NCBI GenBank assembly: GCA_010015655.1
Contig: ML976712.1
Span: 351,446 to 415,445 of the forward strand
Reading direction: 5' to 3'
Length of the DNA stretch: 64,000 nt
Source: Bimuria novae-zelandiae CBS 107.79
Lineage: Eukaryota; Ascomycota; Dothideomycetes; Pleosporales; Didymosphaeriaceae
This document shows, piece after piece, positions 1 to 12,333 of this stretch. A program made the position numbers and the translations under genes. Below the pieces are notes generated by a model. That model was not told the origin of the DNA. It did no database searches and was given only the letters and a program-made list of their open reading frames with translations. Numbering within the stretch: position 1 is the stretch's first letter; the number at the start of each line of letters is the position of its first letter.

Positions 1-2152
1 TTTTATAAGAAATAAGCTGACAAGCTTCCCCCGCACTATAGACCTAGAGTAGATCTTTCTATCTCTCTCGTGAAAAAAGATAGCAAGACCCTAGCGATCT
101 TCTATAGGCCTTTATTAAATATATCTTGTAAAGTGTTGCTCGTCCTTGAAAAAGAGCTTACTAAATACTTAAATAAAAGCTTTATTTAAGTAACTAAGTC
201 TAGCGCCGCCGTCTTAGTATTATTTACTAAAAAACCTAGTAGAGGACTACGCTTTTACGTTATTTATTAAGGTTTAAATACTATTTTAAAGAAGGACTAG
301 TACCCTTTATTATTAATTAGTAAGATCCTTTAGCTCCTCGCGAAGGCTAAATAGTTTAATAAATTTAGTATAATTTAAGCCTTCTATAAGCTTTAAATAG
401 TAAAAAGAAAAGAATAGAAATTAGTATTTAGAACTTAATTTAGTCTTTATAAGTAGCTAGTAGTTCCTTTTAGCCTAGCTAACGCGCTAAGTACGTTCTA
501 GTAGTATATTAACTAGGTGCTAAAGGAGCACTTTAATAACTACTACTTAGCGTATATAAATAACGTTCTTATCTTCTCTAGTAGTAGGTAAAAAGACTAT
601 AAAACGAAAGTACGTATCGTGATCTAAAAGTTAGGGGCTATAGGACTTTATTTAGATATTAAAAAATTTAAGTTCTACGTTAAAAAGACTAAGTACTTTA
701 AATTTTTTATAAAAGTTAACAAGGACATAAGCATAGACTTAGATAAAATCTAAGTAATTTAATAATAATAGTTACTAATTTTAGTAAAAAAAGTTTAAAC
801 CTTAATAGGCTTTATAAACTTTTATTAAAGATTTATATAAGACTTCTTTAGCATAGTAAGCCCCCTTATAAAGCTTATTAGTAAAGGAGTAGAATTTGTC
901 TAGGGATAAAAGTAGTAGCACGTATTTAACTTTCTAAAAATAGCGTTTTATATAAATCCTACGCTAGCCTACTTTAACCCTAAATAAAAATTAGTACTAG
1001 AAGTAAACGCCTTTAGCTAGTTAATTAAAGAATACTTTTTTTTAGTATAATAATAATAGGATTCTACGCCTAGTAGCTTACCTCTTAGCAAAGAATAGCC
1101 TAGTAAAATATAATTACGCTATTCACGATAAAGAGATACTCGTAGTTATTGAATATATAAATAAATAGAACTATATATGTTAAGTAGTAAAGTACCTTAT
1201 AGTTTATACTAATTATAAGAACCTTGCGTATTTCGTTACTAAATAAAGATTAGACGATTAACACGTTTAGTAAGTAGATATACTTAGCTATATTAATATA
1301 ATATTAATATATAAACTAAAGTTAGTAAACTATAGGGCGAATGCCCTCTTTTAAAAGCACTAAGACCTACTAAAAGATAGTAAAGATAATAAATTAAAGT
1401 TAAGGTACTTTACGCTTTTTTAAGAGACTATGAAAGAAAATAGCTTAAAATCTTTTATTTTCTAAATATCTACTACTATAAATAAATTTAATTATATTAA
1501 AATAAATAAGGACCTAGTGCCCGCTTACCTAACATGCCCTAAACCACCTATATTAACCCTCTAAGAAGGCGATAACCCTACTAAGTGACGCGAACTAGAC
1601 TTTAATACTATATAATAAGAGGTAGAATACGATAAAGACAGCGCGTATAGCGAGATAAAGGCCTATATTAAGAACAGGCTTAAGAAGTTCGAACCTAGGT
1701 AGAAGTTATTTATTAGTATCTTAGAATATAGTATTAATAACTAAGGGTACCTATACTATAGGTTAAAATAATAGGCACTAAAATTAGAACTTTTATAAAT
1801 ATAGTTTATAATAGTCACGTATAGTTCCCTAGCTTTAAAATATTTAAAATAAAAAAATACTTATAAAATTCTTACTTAAGACTACTGCTTCCCGGGGATA
1901 TCTAACTAAGTAAGGCAGTATATTAAGAACTATAATATTTATAAAAGAACTAAACTATAAAGAGAAGTAAAATAAGGCCTGCTAAAGCCTTTATTACTAT
2001 CTAAATAAGGATAGAAGGATGTTATAATAGACTTTATTACTACCCTACCTAAGAGCAATAGCTGCAAGAATATTATAATAATTATAAATAGACTTAATAA
2101 AGACCTAAAGTTTATTAGTATTTTAAATTTTAATATACTTATAGTTACAATA

Positions 2153-3928
2153 ACATGTTTTATAAGCCAGTCGCGAGCCCTATCAACTTTCTATACCTCT
2201 ACAACTCACAACTACTATTTCTCTACCTACTACCTCTTAAATGCCCTTAAACGAAACGGACGTTTAGCTTACAATCTTAGCTATTAATAAATTATAAATT
2301 CTAGCTATTAATCGTGCTATAGCTATTTATAATATTCCTAAGGCGACGCTACGCGACTAACGTGCTAAAAAGCCTTTGTAACGTAATTACTAGCCTAACT
2401 TAAAGAAGCTTACCTAGTGAGAGGAGGAGGTAATTATTAGACATATACTTAACTTAGATACACGTGGATTTGCACCTACGTACACAGCTATACGTAATAT
2501 AGCTAATAAGCTACTAGCTATGCGCGGCGCTAGTTTGGTTAGTATCTACTAGCTACGTAACTTTATTAAGCGTATAATAGGTAAAGAACTCTATATAAAG
2601 ATCTTATATTCATTAAAAGCTAGTTTAAGCTTGTGAAGGAGATAAAGACTAAGTATAGTATTTATAATAATAATATCTATAACTTTAACAAGGCTAGCTT
2701 TATATTAGGTAAGATTACAACTTAGCTTACTGTAACAGGGTTAAAGAGGAGAAGTCGGCTAAAGACTATCTAGCTTAGTAATTATAAATAGGTAACGGCG
2801 ATTACTACTATTAATGCTACTAGCTAGTTAGTCCCACCGTTCCTTATCTTCGCTAGCTAGTATTACCTATCTGCCTAGTATAAGGAGGATATCCTACGCG
2901 ACTAGGCAATCGCAGTAAGTAATAATAGCTAGATAAATAATAAACTAGAAGTAGAGTAGCTAAAGCACTTTAATACTTATATAAAAACTTATATTATTAG
3001 TGCGCGTCGTTTGCTTATTCTTAATAATTATAAAAGCTACTACTCTCTTAAGTTTTAAAAGTTCTATAAGGAGAATGATATCTACACGCTTTATATACTA
3101 CCTTATCTTACTTACTATAGCTACTTAATATTAGCTATTTTTTGCTGTTAAAGCGTGCGTACAGTTGTAAGGTTAAGAGCCTAATCTACTACTATATTAT
3201 TTATATTACTAAGCTCAAGTTCTTGCTAGTCTTTAAAATAGTATTTAATTAATTATTTACCTTAACTAATATCTACTTAGCCTTTTAAGGCGCAGGCCTT
3301 ATACCTCTCTAACTAAATATTATACTATTAAAGCTTAACGTGTAGCTGCGTATACCTACTTTAGCTACTTTATTAAAGAATCTTTAAGAGGCTTATACGC
3401 TAAGTAATATATATAAATTTAAAACTTAATTAATATTAATACGTAATTACATGCAATAGTATAAGAGCTTATTATTAACTTTAATTATTAAGGTAATTAA
3501 CTAGCTTAAAAAGGACGCTAAAATAATAATACTTTTAGCTAAGCTAATGCGTAATTACATTACTAGTCTTACGTAAGCTAATAAGGCAGTATTAGAGTAT
3601 AAATAGCATAAAAAAAGCGTATACAGCAGCGTGGGGTCTTAATAAAGGGAGCTAGAGAGGATATACTTACTTAAAGGGAAGTTAATTAGCAGATTGCTTA
3701 TAAAGAGCGCCGAACAAGAGAGCGATCAGGCCGTAGCCGCCAGGCTCTAGCGCGCTGCAAGAGGTGCAGAGAGACTGGGCACAACTCACGCACGCGCAAA
3801 AAAGATACTTCAGATACTACTTAATCTATTGTATAGATATCTCTATACCAACTCTTGATATGGTTGAGATATACGTTTATAGAGGCGCAGAAAGTTGGTG
3901 GGACTCGCGAATCGCTTATAAAACATGT
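2153..3928 (+). mobile_element. Fot1/pogo-type DNA transposon (Tc1/mariner), RIP-mutated
   Basis: The ends are inverted repeats of about 46 bp starting ACATGTTTTATAAGC, with a few transition mismatches, flanked by TA on both sides (2151-2152 and 3929-3930). The empty site is visible in gypsy copy 2 around 28450-28475, which reads straight through and confirms a TA duplication. The length, 1776 bp, is typical of Fot1-like elements. It interrupts the integrase core of gypsy copy 1. Confidence 0.93.
2240..3620 (+). pseudogene. Fot1/pogo transposase relic (CENP-B HTH, DDE_1)
   Basis: Translation from the ATG at 2240 reads M-P-L-N-E-T-D-V and gives, through many TAG/TAA codons, an N-terminal helix-turn-helix region. 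A typical 'DTRGFAPTYTAIRNIANKLLA' type segment lies near 2455-2520. The C-terminal third (about 3070-3330) has the ENDIYTLYILPYLTYYSYL stretch where Fot1 transposases have ENNI..LCMPPHSSHLLQPLD, with the conserved Asp lost. The dense stops are all explainable as Gln/Trp codons changed by RIP, so the gene is dead. The element carries no other gene. Confidence 0.8.
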
Positions 3929-4459
3929 TAGTATTCCTTTAATATTAAGTAGTAGACTACATATTCTCCTCCTCTATTATATTGGACCGCGGGGGACAAT
4001 TCGTGAGCGAATTTTAAACTAAACTCTATAAATAAGTAGGTATTAATTAAAGACTATTTATAGTAAAGCACCTAAAGATAGATGGGTAAATAAAATAAAT
4101 AAACTCTATCCTTAAAGCCTACCTTTAGATATACTATAACTAGTAATAAAATAATTAAATAAAGTGGCTTCCTATATCTTAGATACCTATTAAAGGACAA
4201 GAAGCTATATTAATAAAAGTTAGCCTATTTTTTTTCTATAGCTAGAACGTTAAACTAGTTAAGAACTTTAGAACATGGAGATTAGCCTTAAAACTTAAAA
4301 CTAATATAAAGTAGGCTATAAAGGTAATAATAAAAAAGTTTAAAGTGGGTTTTAACTTTGCCTAGGCAAAATTAATAATAGCCTAATAAGAATAAGAGCG
4401 CCTAGCGAATTATTAATATAAAAATTCTTTAATCTTAAAGAAAAGAGATAAGGTGTAGC

Positions 4460-4728
4460 TGTGACGGCCTGGCATGCCGGCAGGACACATGACCTCGCGT
4501 GAGAGGCGCGACTGCCTCACGCCTGGGTGCAACTGCCTTACGCCTAGGCGCAGCTGCCCACGCACCCAGTGTAGCTATTTCGGATAGATAGATGTTCCGT
4601 GCCGAGCGGTAGCGCATAAAAGCGCCGCAGGCCTGTGTACCTACAGTCTCCTCATCTTAGTGTAGCTAAAATAGAGCCAACCTACCTTATCTACTCTCTT
4701 AATGCAGGAGCCCGTGCCTGTCCTTATA
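4460..4728 (+). repeat. 5' LTR of second-family gypsy
   Basis: It starts TGTGACGG and ends at a position aligned with the CTCACA end of the 3' LTR, here CTTATA. GC-rich stretches such as the repeated CTCACGCCTGGG have survived mutation. Confidence 0.92.
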
Positions 4729-5214
4729 TTATACTAAGATCTTTTTACTTAGCTAGAGATAGTAATAAAATATTAAGTTAAACCGCTTAATCTGCCTGCG
4801 CGCACGACTTAATAACAACTACTTTAAAAGATTTATTATATAACTACGCTAAGCTATTAGTTTATTATAGAGTATAATTACCTATAACGAGAGGTCTTAA
4901 TACTACTAAGCAACGTACCACTTAAAGGGAGTTAAAGAACGTAGTTCGAAAATAGCACGCCGTAGCTAGCTAAGAGAGCTAATTAGCCTGCCACCCTTTG
5001 CTTAATAAACGTGCTATATAGGCAACCTACTACTTACGTAAAGAGGGCTATAAGAGCCCTAGCCTCTATAAGAGAGAAACCTATCCCCACTAACTATCCT
5101 AAGCACTACCTGCTTGCCTTCTCCTTACTAAAGAACTAATAACTAGCTGCTCTACCCACAGTATTAACAAAATAGCACTAAAACACCTATTTATAGCGTT
5201 AGTCTTAGAAAAGG

Positions 5215-6640
5215 AGATGCTGGGCAGCGCGTACGACCTATCTAAGCCCTTTATCTACTAAGAACACGAAATCCAGAGCTACGGCTCTATTACTAAGGAA
5301 AACCACGATTAAGACACTTCCCTAAAACTTGCTTATATTTAGTAAGGTATTAATAAGGACCTCTTGCAACCTCCCTAGCTACTTACGTTTACTAGTAATA
5401 ACCTAATTACTACAACGCTAGAGGCCGTAATTAAGCATTTTAGGCAGGAACTAGTAAAGATTACTGCAGAGCTAGTTAGCTAGCTACTTTTTTATAGTGT
5501 GGAGCGACAATAACTGCATATGTACCGCCAGATCGCTACTAATACCTTGGCTAAAGGCGAAGGGCTGCATGGAGCCCTTATTTAAGCGCAGCAAAAGATA
5601 GACAAGTTAGAAGCCTAACTTACTAAACAGGCTATAGTAGGCTCTACCCTTAATATACTAGTAACTTGATCTTGTATAACTAAATTCTAAATTTTCTCTT
5701 AGACTTTAAGCTGGAGCGTTCCCTCCGCTAACGACCCGCCAAGCTCTAAGCCTGGCAAGCCTAATAACTTATGTTTTTTACGCTTATTACTATTTAAGCC
5801 TGTTACTTATCTATATATACGCTTTTTAGGCGTAAGCTAGCGCTTAGTTAAGTTCCTAGACCCTCCGCTGCTCTTAGACGGCAAGATAACTACGACCTTT
5901 AAGCACTAGAGGGCCTATATAGAGAATAAACTTCGGTCCAACCGCGATTAGTTTGTGGGAGAGACTTTAGAGGATACCCAAAAGCGTATCGCAGTATATA
6001 TAACTACACGCACAAAGGATCCCGCCTGTAACTAACTTGTAACTTTAATTAGAGCTCTATAAGATGGTGGCGAACGCATTAACAGCGAATTTATAATAGA
6101 TATAATAGAGTAAGCTTTTGGCGACCTATATAAGGAGAAGAAGGCCTATTAGGCATTTATCTAATTACGCCTCTACTCTATAGCTAAGTTTATTAACTTC
6201 TAAGTAGACTTCTTCCGCCTTACAACGCAGCGTAAGCTACCTGCTAACTAATAGGTTAAAGAGTTCTACGAGAAGCTTATAGATTAACTTTATATAAATA
6301 TAGGCTATAATATTCGTCGCCTTAAGGATAATTACTCTAAGTTTGTTAACATCGCCCGCGACCTCGCATGAGAGGTAGTAATTATAGACTCCTAGGTTAT
6401 GGCGCGCGCCAAACGAGAATCTTAAAAAAAGGCTACTCCTACCTTAGCCGCTAGGTCTTGCAAGTACGCTTTAATACCGGCGTAGCCTCTTGCTCGCATA
6501 TAGCTAACGCGCGCCGCCACTATAGCTCTAGGTAGCTAGCTTACCTGCTACTATTATAAAAAGTTAGGACATATTACTCGAGACTGCCTAAATAGCCTTA
6601 TTAATTAGAAAGCGTTGGAGGCCAGCGATTTAGCACCGTA
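5215..6640 (+). pseudogene. Gypsy gag relic with zinc knuckle
   Basis: Read-through translation from about 5215 (M-L-G-S-A-Y-D-L) gives a capsid-like region. Near 6544-6591 is a knuckle of the form C-Y-Y-Y-K-K-L-G-H-I-T-R-D-C, a CCHC zinc knuckle whose second Cys has become Tyr (TGT to TAT). This nucleic-acid-binding motif marks the C-terminus of gag. Stops are frequent, so the gene is non-coding today. Confidence 0.75.
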
Positions 6641-6829
6641 AGCTAATAAAGAGGTGTACTATAAGGCTAAGGATAGAGGCTTTCTCTCTTCTAATAAGGA
6701 ATTAGGAAAAGTATTACTCTAGGGGAAGTCTCCTTCCTAGAGAATCCTATAGGAGCTACTAGTATACGAGACCTCTTATTTAGCAAAAGTGCTTTTACTC
6801 TGCCCTATTGCATCTTAACGAATAGGCTA

Positions 6830-9800
6830 GTAATTAGATTAAAGGCTCTTATTAACATAGGCGCAGGTAGCTATGTCTTAGTCTACTTTAAACACCTTCG
6901 CATAATTAAGAAGGAACTTAAGGTATTTATTAAAAGCATAGAAGCTGTTCCCCTGGCTAGATATAATAGTTAACTAAACAGGCAGGTAAATAAGCACTTC
7001 TAGGCTAACCTGGTGCTAGACGGCCACCGCCTTACTACTCACTTTATACCCTGCAACACTAGCCGCCACGACCTTATAGTCGGCCGCAAGCTTCTTGAGA
7101 AAGCTAACGTCTGGATTAACTATAGGTAGTAAATGCTTAAGTGGCTAGACATAATACAAATTAACTATAAACGAAATATTATCCCAACGCGGGGCACAGC
7201 TATAGGAATTAATCCTAAGTATTAGGTAGATACTAACCAACGTAATAAGCTTATAGACGTGGCTATTATACGGCATATCTACCACTTATCGCAGCAATCC
7301 CCTTAGCGTTGTACCTACTAAAAGAACCTAGTAAAAATAGAGGAGCAGCTCCGCTACTAAGTGCTGCCATTATAAGAGTAGTAGCTAACTTGCCCTAAAC
7401 CTGTCTCCCGCGAGGACCTCGCTGAGGCAGGCCTTAAGATTAATATTATAAGAGCTATAGCATTTATAATTAATACGTATTAAAAAGAGATAGTTATTAG
7501 CTATATTAGTGTTTATAAAGTAGAGAAGCTAATCTAAGACCGTAAGAAGGAGCTAGGCTAGACAGACCCGCTAGACCTAGACAAAGAACTCTACTAGCTT
7601 CTTATAAAGAAGTTACTATTCCTAGGCTATGCGGGCGCTACCCTAGCTTACTTCTTAAAGAAGAACTCTAATATACTACCTCTACACCGCGATAGCGTTA
7701 ATTACAACATTAAGCTAACTGCGGATAATATACTAATATTAAGCCTACTATATAGCATGTCTCTAGAGCAGTTATAGCTTGTTAAGGATTACCTAAACGA
7801 CTACCTCTAACGCAGCGTTATTACTTATAGTAACGCGCCCTACGCCTTACTAGTACTATTTACTAAGAAGCCTAGAGGGGGGTAGCGATTTTATGTTAAC
7901 TATCGCAAGCTTAACGCTATTATAAAGAAAGATATCTATTCTATCCTACTTATCTAAGAGACCCTTGCGAGGCTCGCTCGTGCTAAGATATTTACTAAGC
8001 TAGACGTACGGTAGGCCTTTTATCGCATTTAACTAGACAAGGAAGCAGAGGACCTAACCACGTTTTATATACGCTATAGTAACTATAAGTATTATATGCT
8101 CCTATTTGGTCTCTGTAATAGACCTGCCACCTTTTAGTAATATATTAACAGGGTACTGCATAGCCTACTTAACGACTTTTACACAGCATATCTAGACAAT
8201 ATCCTTATCTACTTAGAGGATCCACTACACCATAAGGAGCATATTGCGCAGGTGCTTAAACGACTCCGCGACGCTAGTTTATAAGCAGATATTAAGAAGA
8301 GCAAGTTTATAGTAACTAGGACAAAGTTCCTTAGCCTTATTATTAGCACTTAAGGTATTTAAAAGGACCTAGAGAAGATCGCTACTATGCAGGACTAGCC
8401 TATGCTTATATTAGTTAAAAGCATATAGTTATTTTTAGGCTTTTATAACTTCTACTAAACCTTCCTTAAGGACTATAGACGCATTATTAGACTACTTATA
8501 AAGCTCCTTAAGAAGGGCGCCTAGTATGCCTTTAAAGAGCAAGAGCTTGTAGCCTTTTAGTAAGTTAAAGACCTTATACTATTAGATAATATACTTGCTT
8601 ACTACTCTCCCTATCGCGTTACACGTATAGAAATAAACGCGAGCGATGGTGTTATTACTAGCGTACTCTCTTAGCTATAGGACGACGGACTCTGGCGACC
8701 TATAGCCTTCTATTCTAAGATAATAAGCGACCCGCAGATGAACTACGATATACATAATAAAGAGATACTAGCCGTAATCTATAGCCTTAAAGAATAGAGA
8801 TCTTAGCTTATTAGTCTACAGACGACTAAGCCCTTTAGCGCTATTACTAACTATTAAGCGCTAGAGTACTTCTCTACTAAGCGCGAGCTTACTCCTCGAT
8901 AAATACGCTAGGCTATAATAGTGGCTAATTTTAACCTAAAGCTTACCTACTAACTAGGCACTGCTAACGTAGTGGCTAACGCGCTATTACGCAAGCAGGA
9001 GGAACTATAGACTTAGAAAGAAAAAGATAAGGTAGCTTATATAAGGGTCTTTTTACAGGCTAAGTAGCTAGACGTTAACATAGTGTAAGAAGCTATAACC
9101 TAACTCGCTAACCTAGCTACTTAAGGATTATAAGGCCAGGAGCTTAAGATTACTATAATAGACACCTTTCTAGCCTCTCCCTTTGCAAAGGATCCTTATG
9201 CCCTTATTAATTAGGTAATTAAGGTAAACTAGAATTACGATAGCCTATAAAAGCTACGGGAAAAAGCTCTATCTAATAACTAAGGACTATAAAAGCTAAA
9301 TAATTAAGATCTACTCTTGCATAAAGATTAGCTAGTTATCTTAGCAGTTAACTTCCTACGCACTTACTTAATCTGAGCCGCCTATACTACGTAGCTTACT
9401 ACTTACCCAGGAAAAAGAAAGACAGCGAAGCTACTTAGAGATTAGTACTATTGGCCAAATCTAGCGAAGGATATGGACACCTATATCGCCGCCTGTAAGG
9501 CTTATTAATAGAGTTATACGCCTTGCGACTGCACCCTAGGACTACTTAAGCTACTACTAATACTAGAGTAAGCATAGTAGGACGTTTTAATAAACTTTAA
9601 GTTATTCCTACCCGACAAGAAAGGGTACGATAACGCCTTTATTATAGTTAATTACCTAAGCAAGCGCTGCTTCTTACTATCTTGCCATAAGATAACTACG
9701 GCGGAATAGGCTATAGATATATACTATCGCTATATCTAGCGCGTGTACGGCCCACCCAAGTCTATTGTCTCTAATCGAGGCCCGCAGTTTATCTTAGTAT

Positions 9801-10670
9801 TTATAAATAAGCTATACCAACTTATGGGCGTTAAGTAAAAGCTCTTAATAGCTTATTATCCTTAGACTAATGGTAACATAGAAATTATAAACTAGTACCT
9901 TAACTAGCGCCTTCGCCTATTTATTAACTACTACTAGGATAACTAGTCTGACCTACTACCCTGTATGGACTGGGCCCAGGCTATACTGCCTTATGAGACT
10001 ATAGGCCTCTCGCCGTACGAGATCGAGTTCAGACATTAGCCTACACACTACTAGGACTAGGAAGAGCGGATAAAGACCTTGCCCATAGCCCGTGAGTAAA
10101 TGTCCTAAGAGGAAGCGCAGAACTACGCAAAGGTTTAATATAACGCTATAAAAAAGGCTATAGAGATAGCTTAGAGAGGGATTATTTATGCCTAGGAGTA
10201 ATAAGCACGTTAAGCAAACAAGAAGTAACGTAAGCTAGATTTTAGAGTAGGTAATTAAGTCTATATCACGCCGAGAGGCTTTATAACTAATTAGCCTAGT
10301 TAGAAGCTTAACTAGCAGATGTACGGGCCCTACCTAATTATTACTATAAAAGGACACTCCTACTAAGTTAAGCTTCCGCTGTACATGCACATGCATAATG
10401 TCTTCTATATAGACTACCTACGGAAAGCTACTATAGACACACTGCCAGGTTAGATAGAGCTAGAAGAGGAGCTAATAGAGGTTAATAGTAACCTAGAATA
10501 ATAAGTAGAGGAGATCCTTAATAGCCGCATCTACTAAGGACGTCTGTAATATAAAGTTTCTTAGACTACCTATAATCCTAACCCTACCTAGTACAACGCC
10601 CGAGGCTTTATTAGGGCACTACATAAGGTAAAGGAGTATTATAACGTATACCTAGACAAAGCGGGGCCGC
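6830..10670 (+). pseudogene. Gypsy pol relic (PR-RT-RH-IN-chromodomain)
   Basis: The protease motif near 6846 reads L-I-N-I-G-A-G, where the family has an active-site DTGA, so the catalytic Asp is mutated. RT spans about 7740-8350 with Y-L-D-N-I-L-I-Y near 8189 (family YLDD). RNase H spans about 8580-8990. Integrase covers about 9350-10060, with a recognisable PKSIVSNRGPQFI core near 9760. The end (about 10500-10665) resembles the chromodomain-like tail of fungal chromoviruses (Y-N-P-N-P-T.YNARGF). Every domain has RIP stops. Confidence 0.83.
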
Positions 10671-10829
10671 TACTATAACTAAATATCTAGCTGTAAGCGT
10701 ATGAGGCCGGCACCTATCTAGAGATAATAGAGGAAGATAATAAAGCTACAGTTATACTAGCATAAGGCAAGACACGAAGGAGGTAACACGACGGACTTAG
10801 AGGACTACGCCCACCTTAGAGGGGGGTAA

Positions 10830-11098
10830 TATAACGGCCTAGTATGCTGGCAGGACACATAACCTCGCGTGAGAGGCGTAACTACCTCACGCCTGGGTAT
10901 AGCTACCTCACGCCTGGGCGCAGCTACCCACGCACCTAGTGTAGCTATCTCGGATAGATAAATATTCCGTGCCGAGCGGCAGCGCATAAAAGCGCCGCAG
11001 GCCTGTGTACCTACAGTCTCCTCATCTTAGTGTAGCTAAAATAGAGCCAACCTACCTCATCTACTCTCTTAATGCAGGAGCCCGTGCCCATCCTCACA
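10830..11098 (+). repeat. 3' LTR of second-family gypsy
   Basis: It is 269 bp, the same length as the 5' LTR. It starts TATAACGG where the 5' LTR has TGTGACGG (two G-to-A changes) and ends CCTCACA. The visible differences from the 5' LTR are transitions, so they are more likely RIP than insertion age. Confidence 0.92.
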
Positions 11099-12082
11099 GT
11101 AGCTAAAGTATAAAAACTACCTCTAAAACTAATATCTAAGTAAGAAACTTAACTTAATGTAAGGAAAGTTTATTATAAAAAAGTAATAAACTTTTATATA
11201 GTAAAACTAGATATCCTGCCCAACATGCACCTAAGTTTCTACGTAGATAGGCTAAAGTTAGCCTTATTAAACTCTCTCCCTAGCTAAACCACTAATAACG
11301 CTCAGCGGGAAGCAATTATAATAAAAAAAGGGGGAAAAAGTATAGTATAATTAATATATATAAAAAACGCTAGTCCTGTCAAGGTAAGAGAGTAGAATAC
11401 TTAATATAGTAAAAAAACTACTCTTAAAAAATTTAAGAATCTTATAAAATCCTTAACTAAGCTACTACGTTAGACTGTGAGGAGAAATTTACTAAGCTAT
11501 ATTAAAATTATAATAAAAAACTTATAATAGGATTCTACCGCGATATTCCCTAAATTAGCTTTTATTAGGGCCTGAAGGAGGCTCTATAATGCCTATTTTA
11601 CTAAGTTAGGGAACCTAGCTAGATTAAGGTATTTAAAATAAGGGTAGGAATAATATTATTAAGAAAAAAAATTATGTATTAGGGAAGGAAGTTAAGAAGA
11701 AATTTTAAAAAAGTAACTTAAAAAACCTTTAAAACAACTAAAGATAATAAGGGAAATAAATAATTTTTATAATAATAAAAAATAACTCTTATAAAAAAAG
11801 TAAGCTTTAAAAGTAAACTAAAGCAAGAAGAAGAAAGTAACTAGGTAAAAAAATTATTTTTAGTTACTAAAAAAATAATAAAACCCTTTTTAATAACGTT
11901 TAGGTCTACTTCTACGCCCTTTAATATATTATTAGGGTTAAGAAAGCTATTATCCTTCTTACTTAAGCACTCCCTAATTATAATAGCTTAAAGCCACTAG
12001 CGTAAGCCTTAGTAGGCTTAAGTAGACATATTAGCTCCCGCAAGGACATTGTCTATTATTTAGAGACTATTTATTATAATAC

Positions 12083-12243
12083 TGTAAGCAGCCTAGAGAT
12101 ATGTCACATGACGACACTAGTCTCATGAGTTAGCTCTATTAATATATACGAGCCTCTGATTACTCCATGTAACGGACACGATTATACACACTGATTGACA
12201 TACATAATATACTCTTTCTACACCTACTACCCACCTGCTTACA
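12083..12243 (+). repeat. Copia-1 5' LTR (161 bp)
   Basis: It starts TGTAAGCAG and ends CTGCTTACA, and is directly followed by GTTATGAGCCCGG, a primer-binding-site-like stretch common after fungal copia LTRs. The same LTR occurs at 20012-20172 and, as a solo copy in reverse, at 58669-58848. The flanking 5 bp (AATAC) do not match those outside the other end of this element. Confidence 0.85.
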
Positions 12244-12333
12244 GTTATGAGCCCGGCCTAATCCGCCCTTATAGATATATATTTACTACCTACCTACCTG
12301 TTGATCGAGCCTATTTTATAGAGCAATCTCGCC

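Larger units (their letters stand above)
1..4459 (+). pseudogene. Gypsy pol relic, copy 1 (RT, RNase H, integrase)
   Basis: Conceptual translation with read-through of many stops shows a reverse transcriptase start resembling LVLFIKKP and a catalytic stretch near 550-580 reading Y-I-N-N-V-L-I-F, where the family has YIDDVLIF; both Asp codons now read Asn. RNase H follows to about 1230. Integrase begins near 1560, and its core is split by the Fot1-like insertion, resuming after 3928 with an ILDRGGQFVSEF-like stretch near 3975-4015. The C-terminal part continues after 11103, with a chromodomain-like stretch near 11330-11510. More than one stop per 30 codons means it is non-functional. Family assignment is secure; exact ends are not. 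Confidence 0.85.
4460..11098 (+). mobile_element. Complete Ty3/gypsy retrotransposon, second family (RIP-mutated)
   Basis: It is bounded by two 269-bp LTRs and flanked by the 5-bp duplication GTAGC (4455-4459 and 11099-11103), and is 6639 bp long. A polypurine tract (GAGGGGGGTAA, ending at 10829) sits directly before the 3' LTR. Order is gag, protease, RT, RNase H, integrase, chromodomain, all on the + strand. It is inserted in the 3' part of gypsy copy 1 pol; gypsy copy 2 shows the uninterrupted site near 28993. Confidence 0.94.
1..12082 (+). mobile_element. Ty3/gypsy retrotransposon, copy 1, RIP-mutated and partial
   Basis: This is the same family as the element at 23998-33378; base 1 here aligns with about 26315 there, so the left LTR and gag lie outside the window. 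Homology runs through reverse transcriptase, RNase H, integrase and chromodomain and stops at 12082, where a copia LTR begins. Two elements are nested in it: a Fot1-like transposon at 2153-3928 and a second-family gypsy at 4460-11098. Removing both, each with one copy of its duplication, gives collinearity with copy 2. Nearly all Gln/Trp codons are TAG or TAA, the mark of CpA-to-TpA RIP, so no product can be made. Confidence 0.9.

Noticed and set aside
4435..4617. Small open frames in both LTRs of the second-family gypsy (also 10805-10987)
   Set aside because: They lie inside LTR sequence on the strand opposite to the element and differ between copies; no sign of a product.
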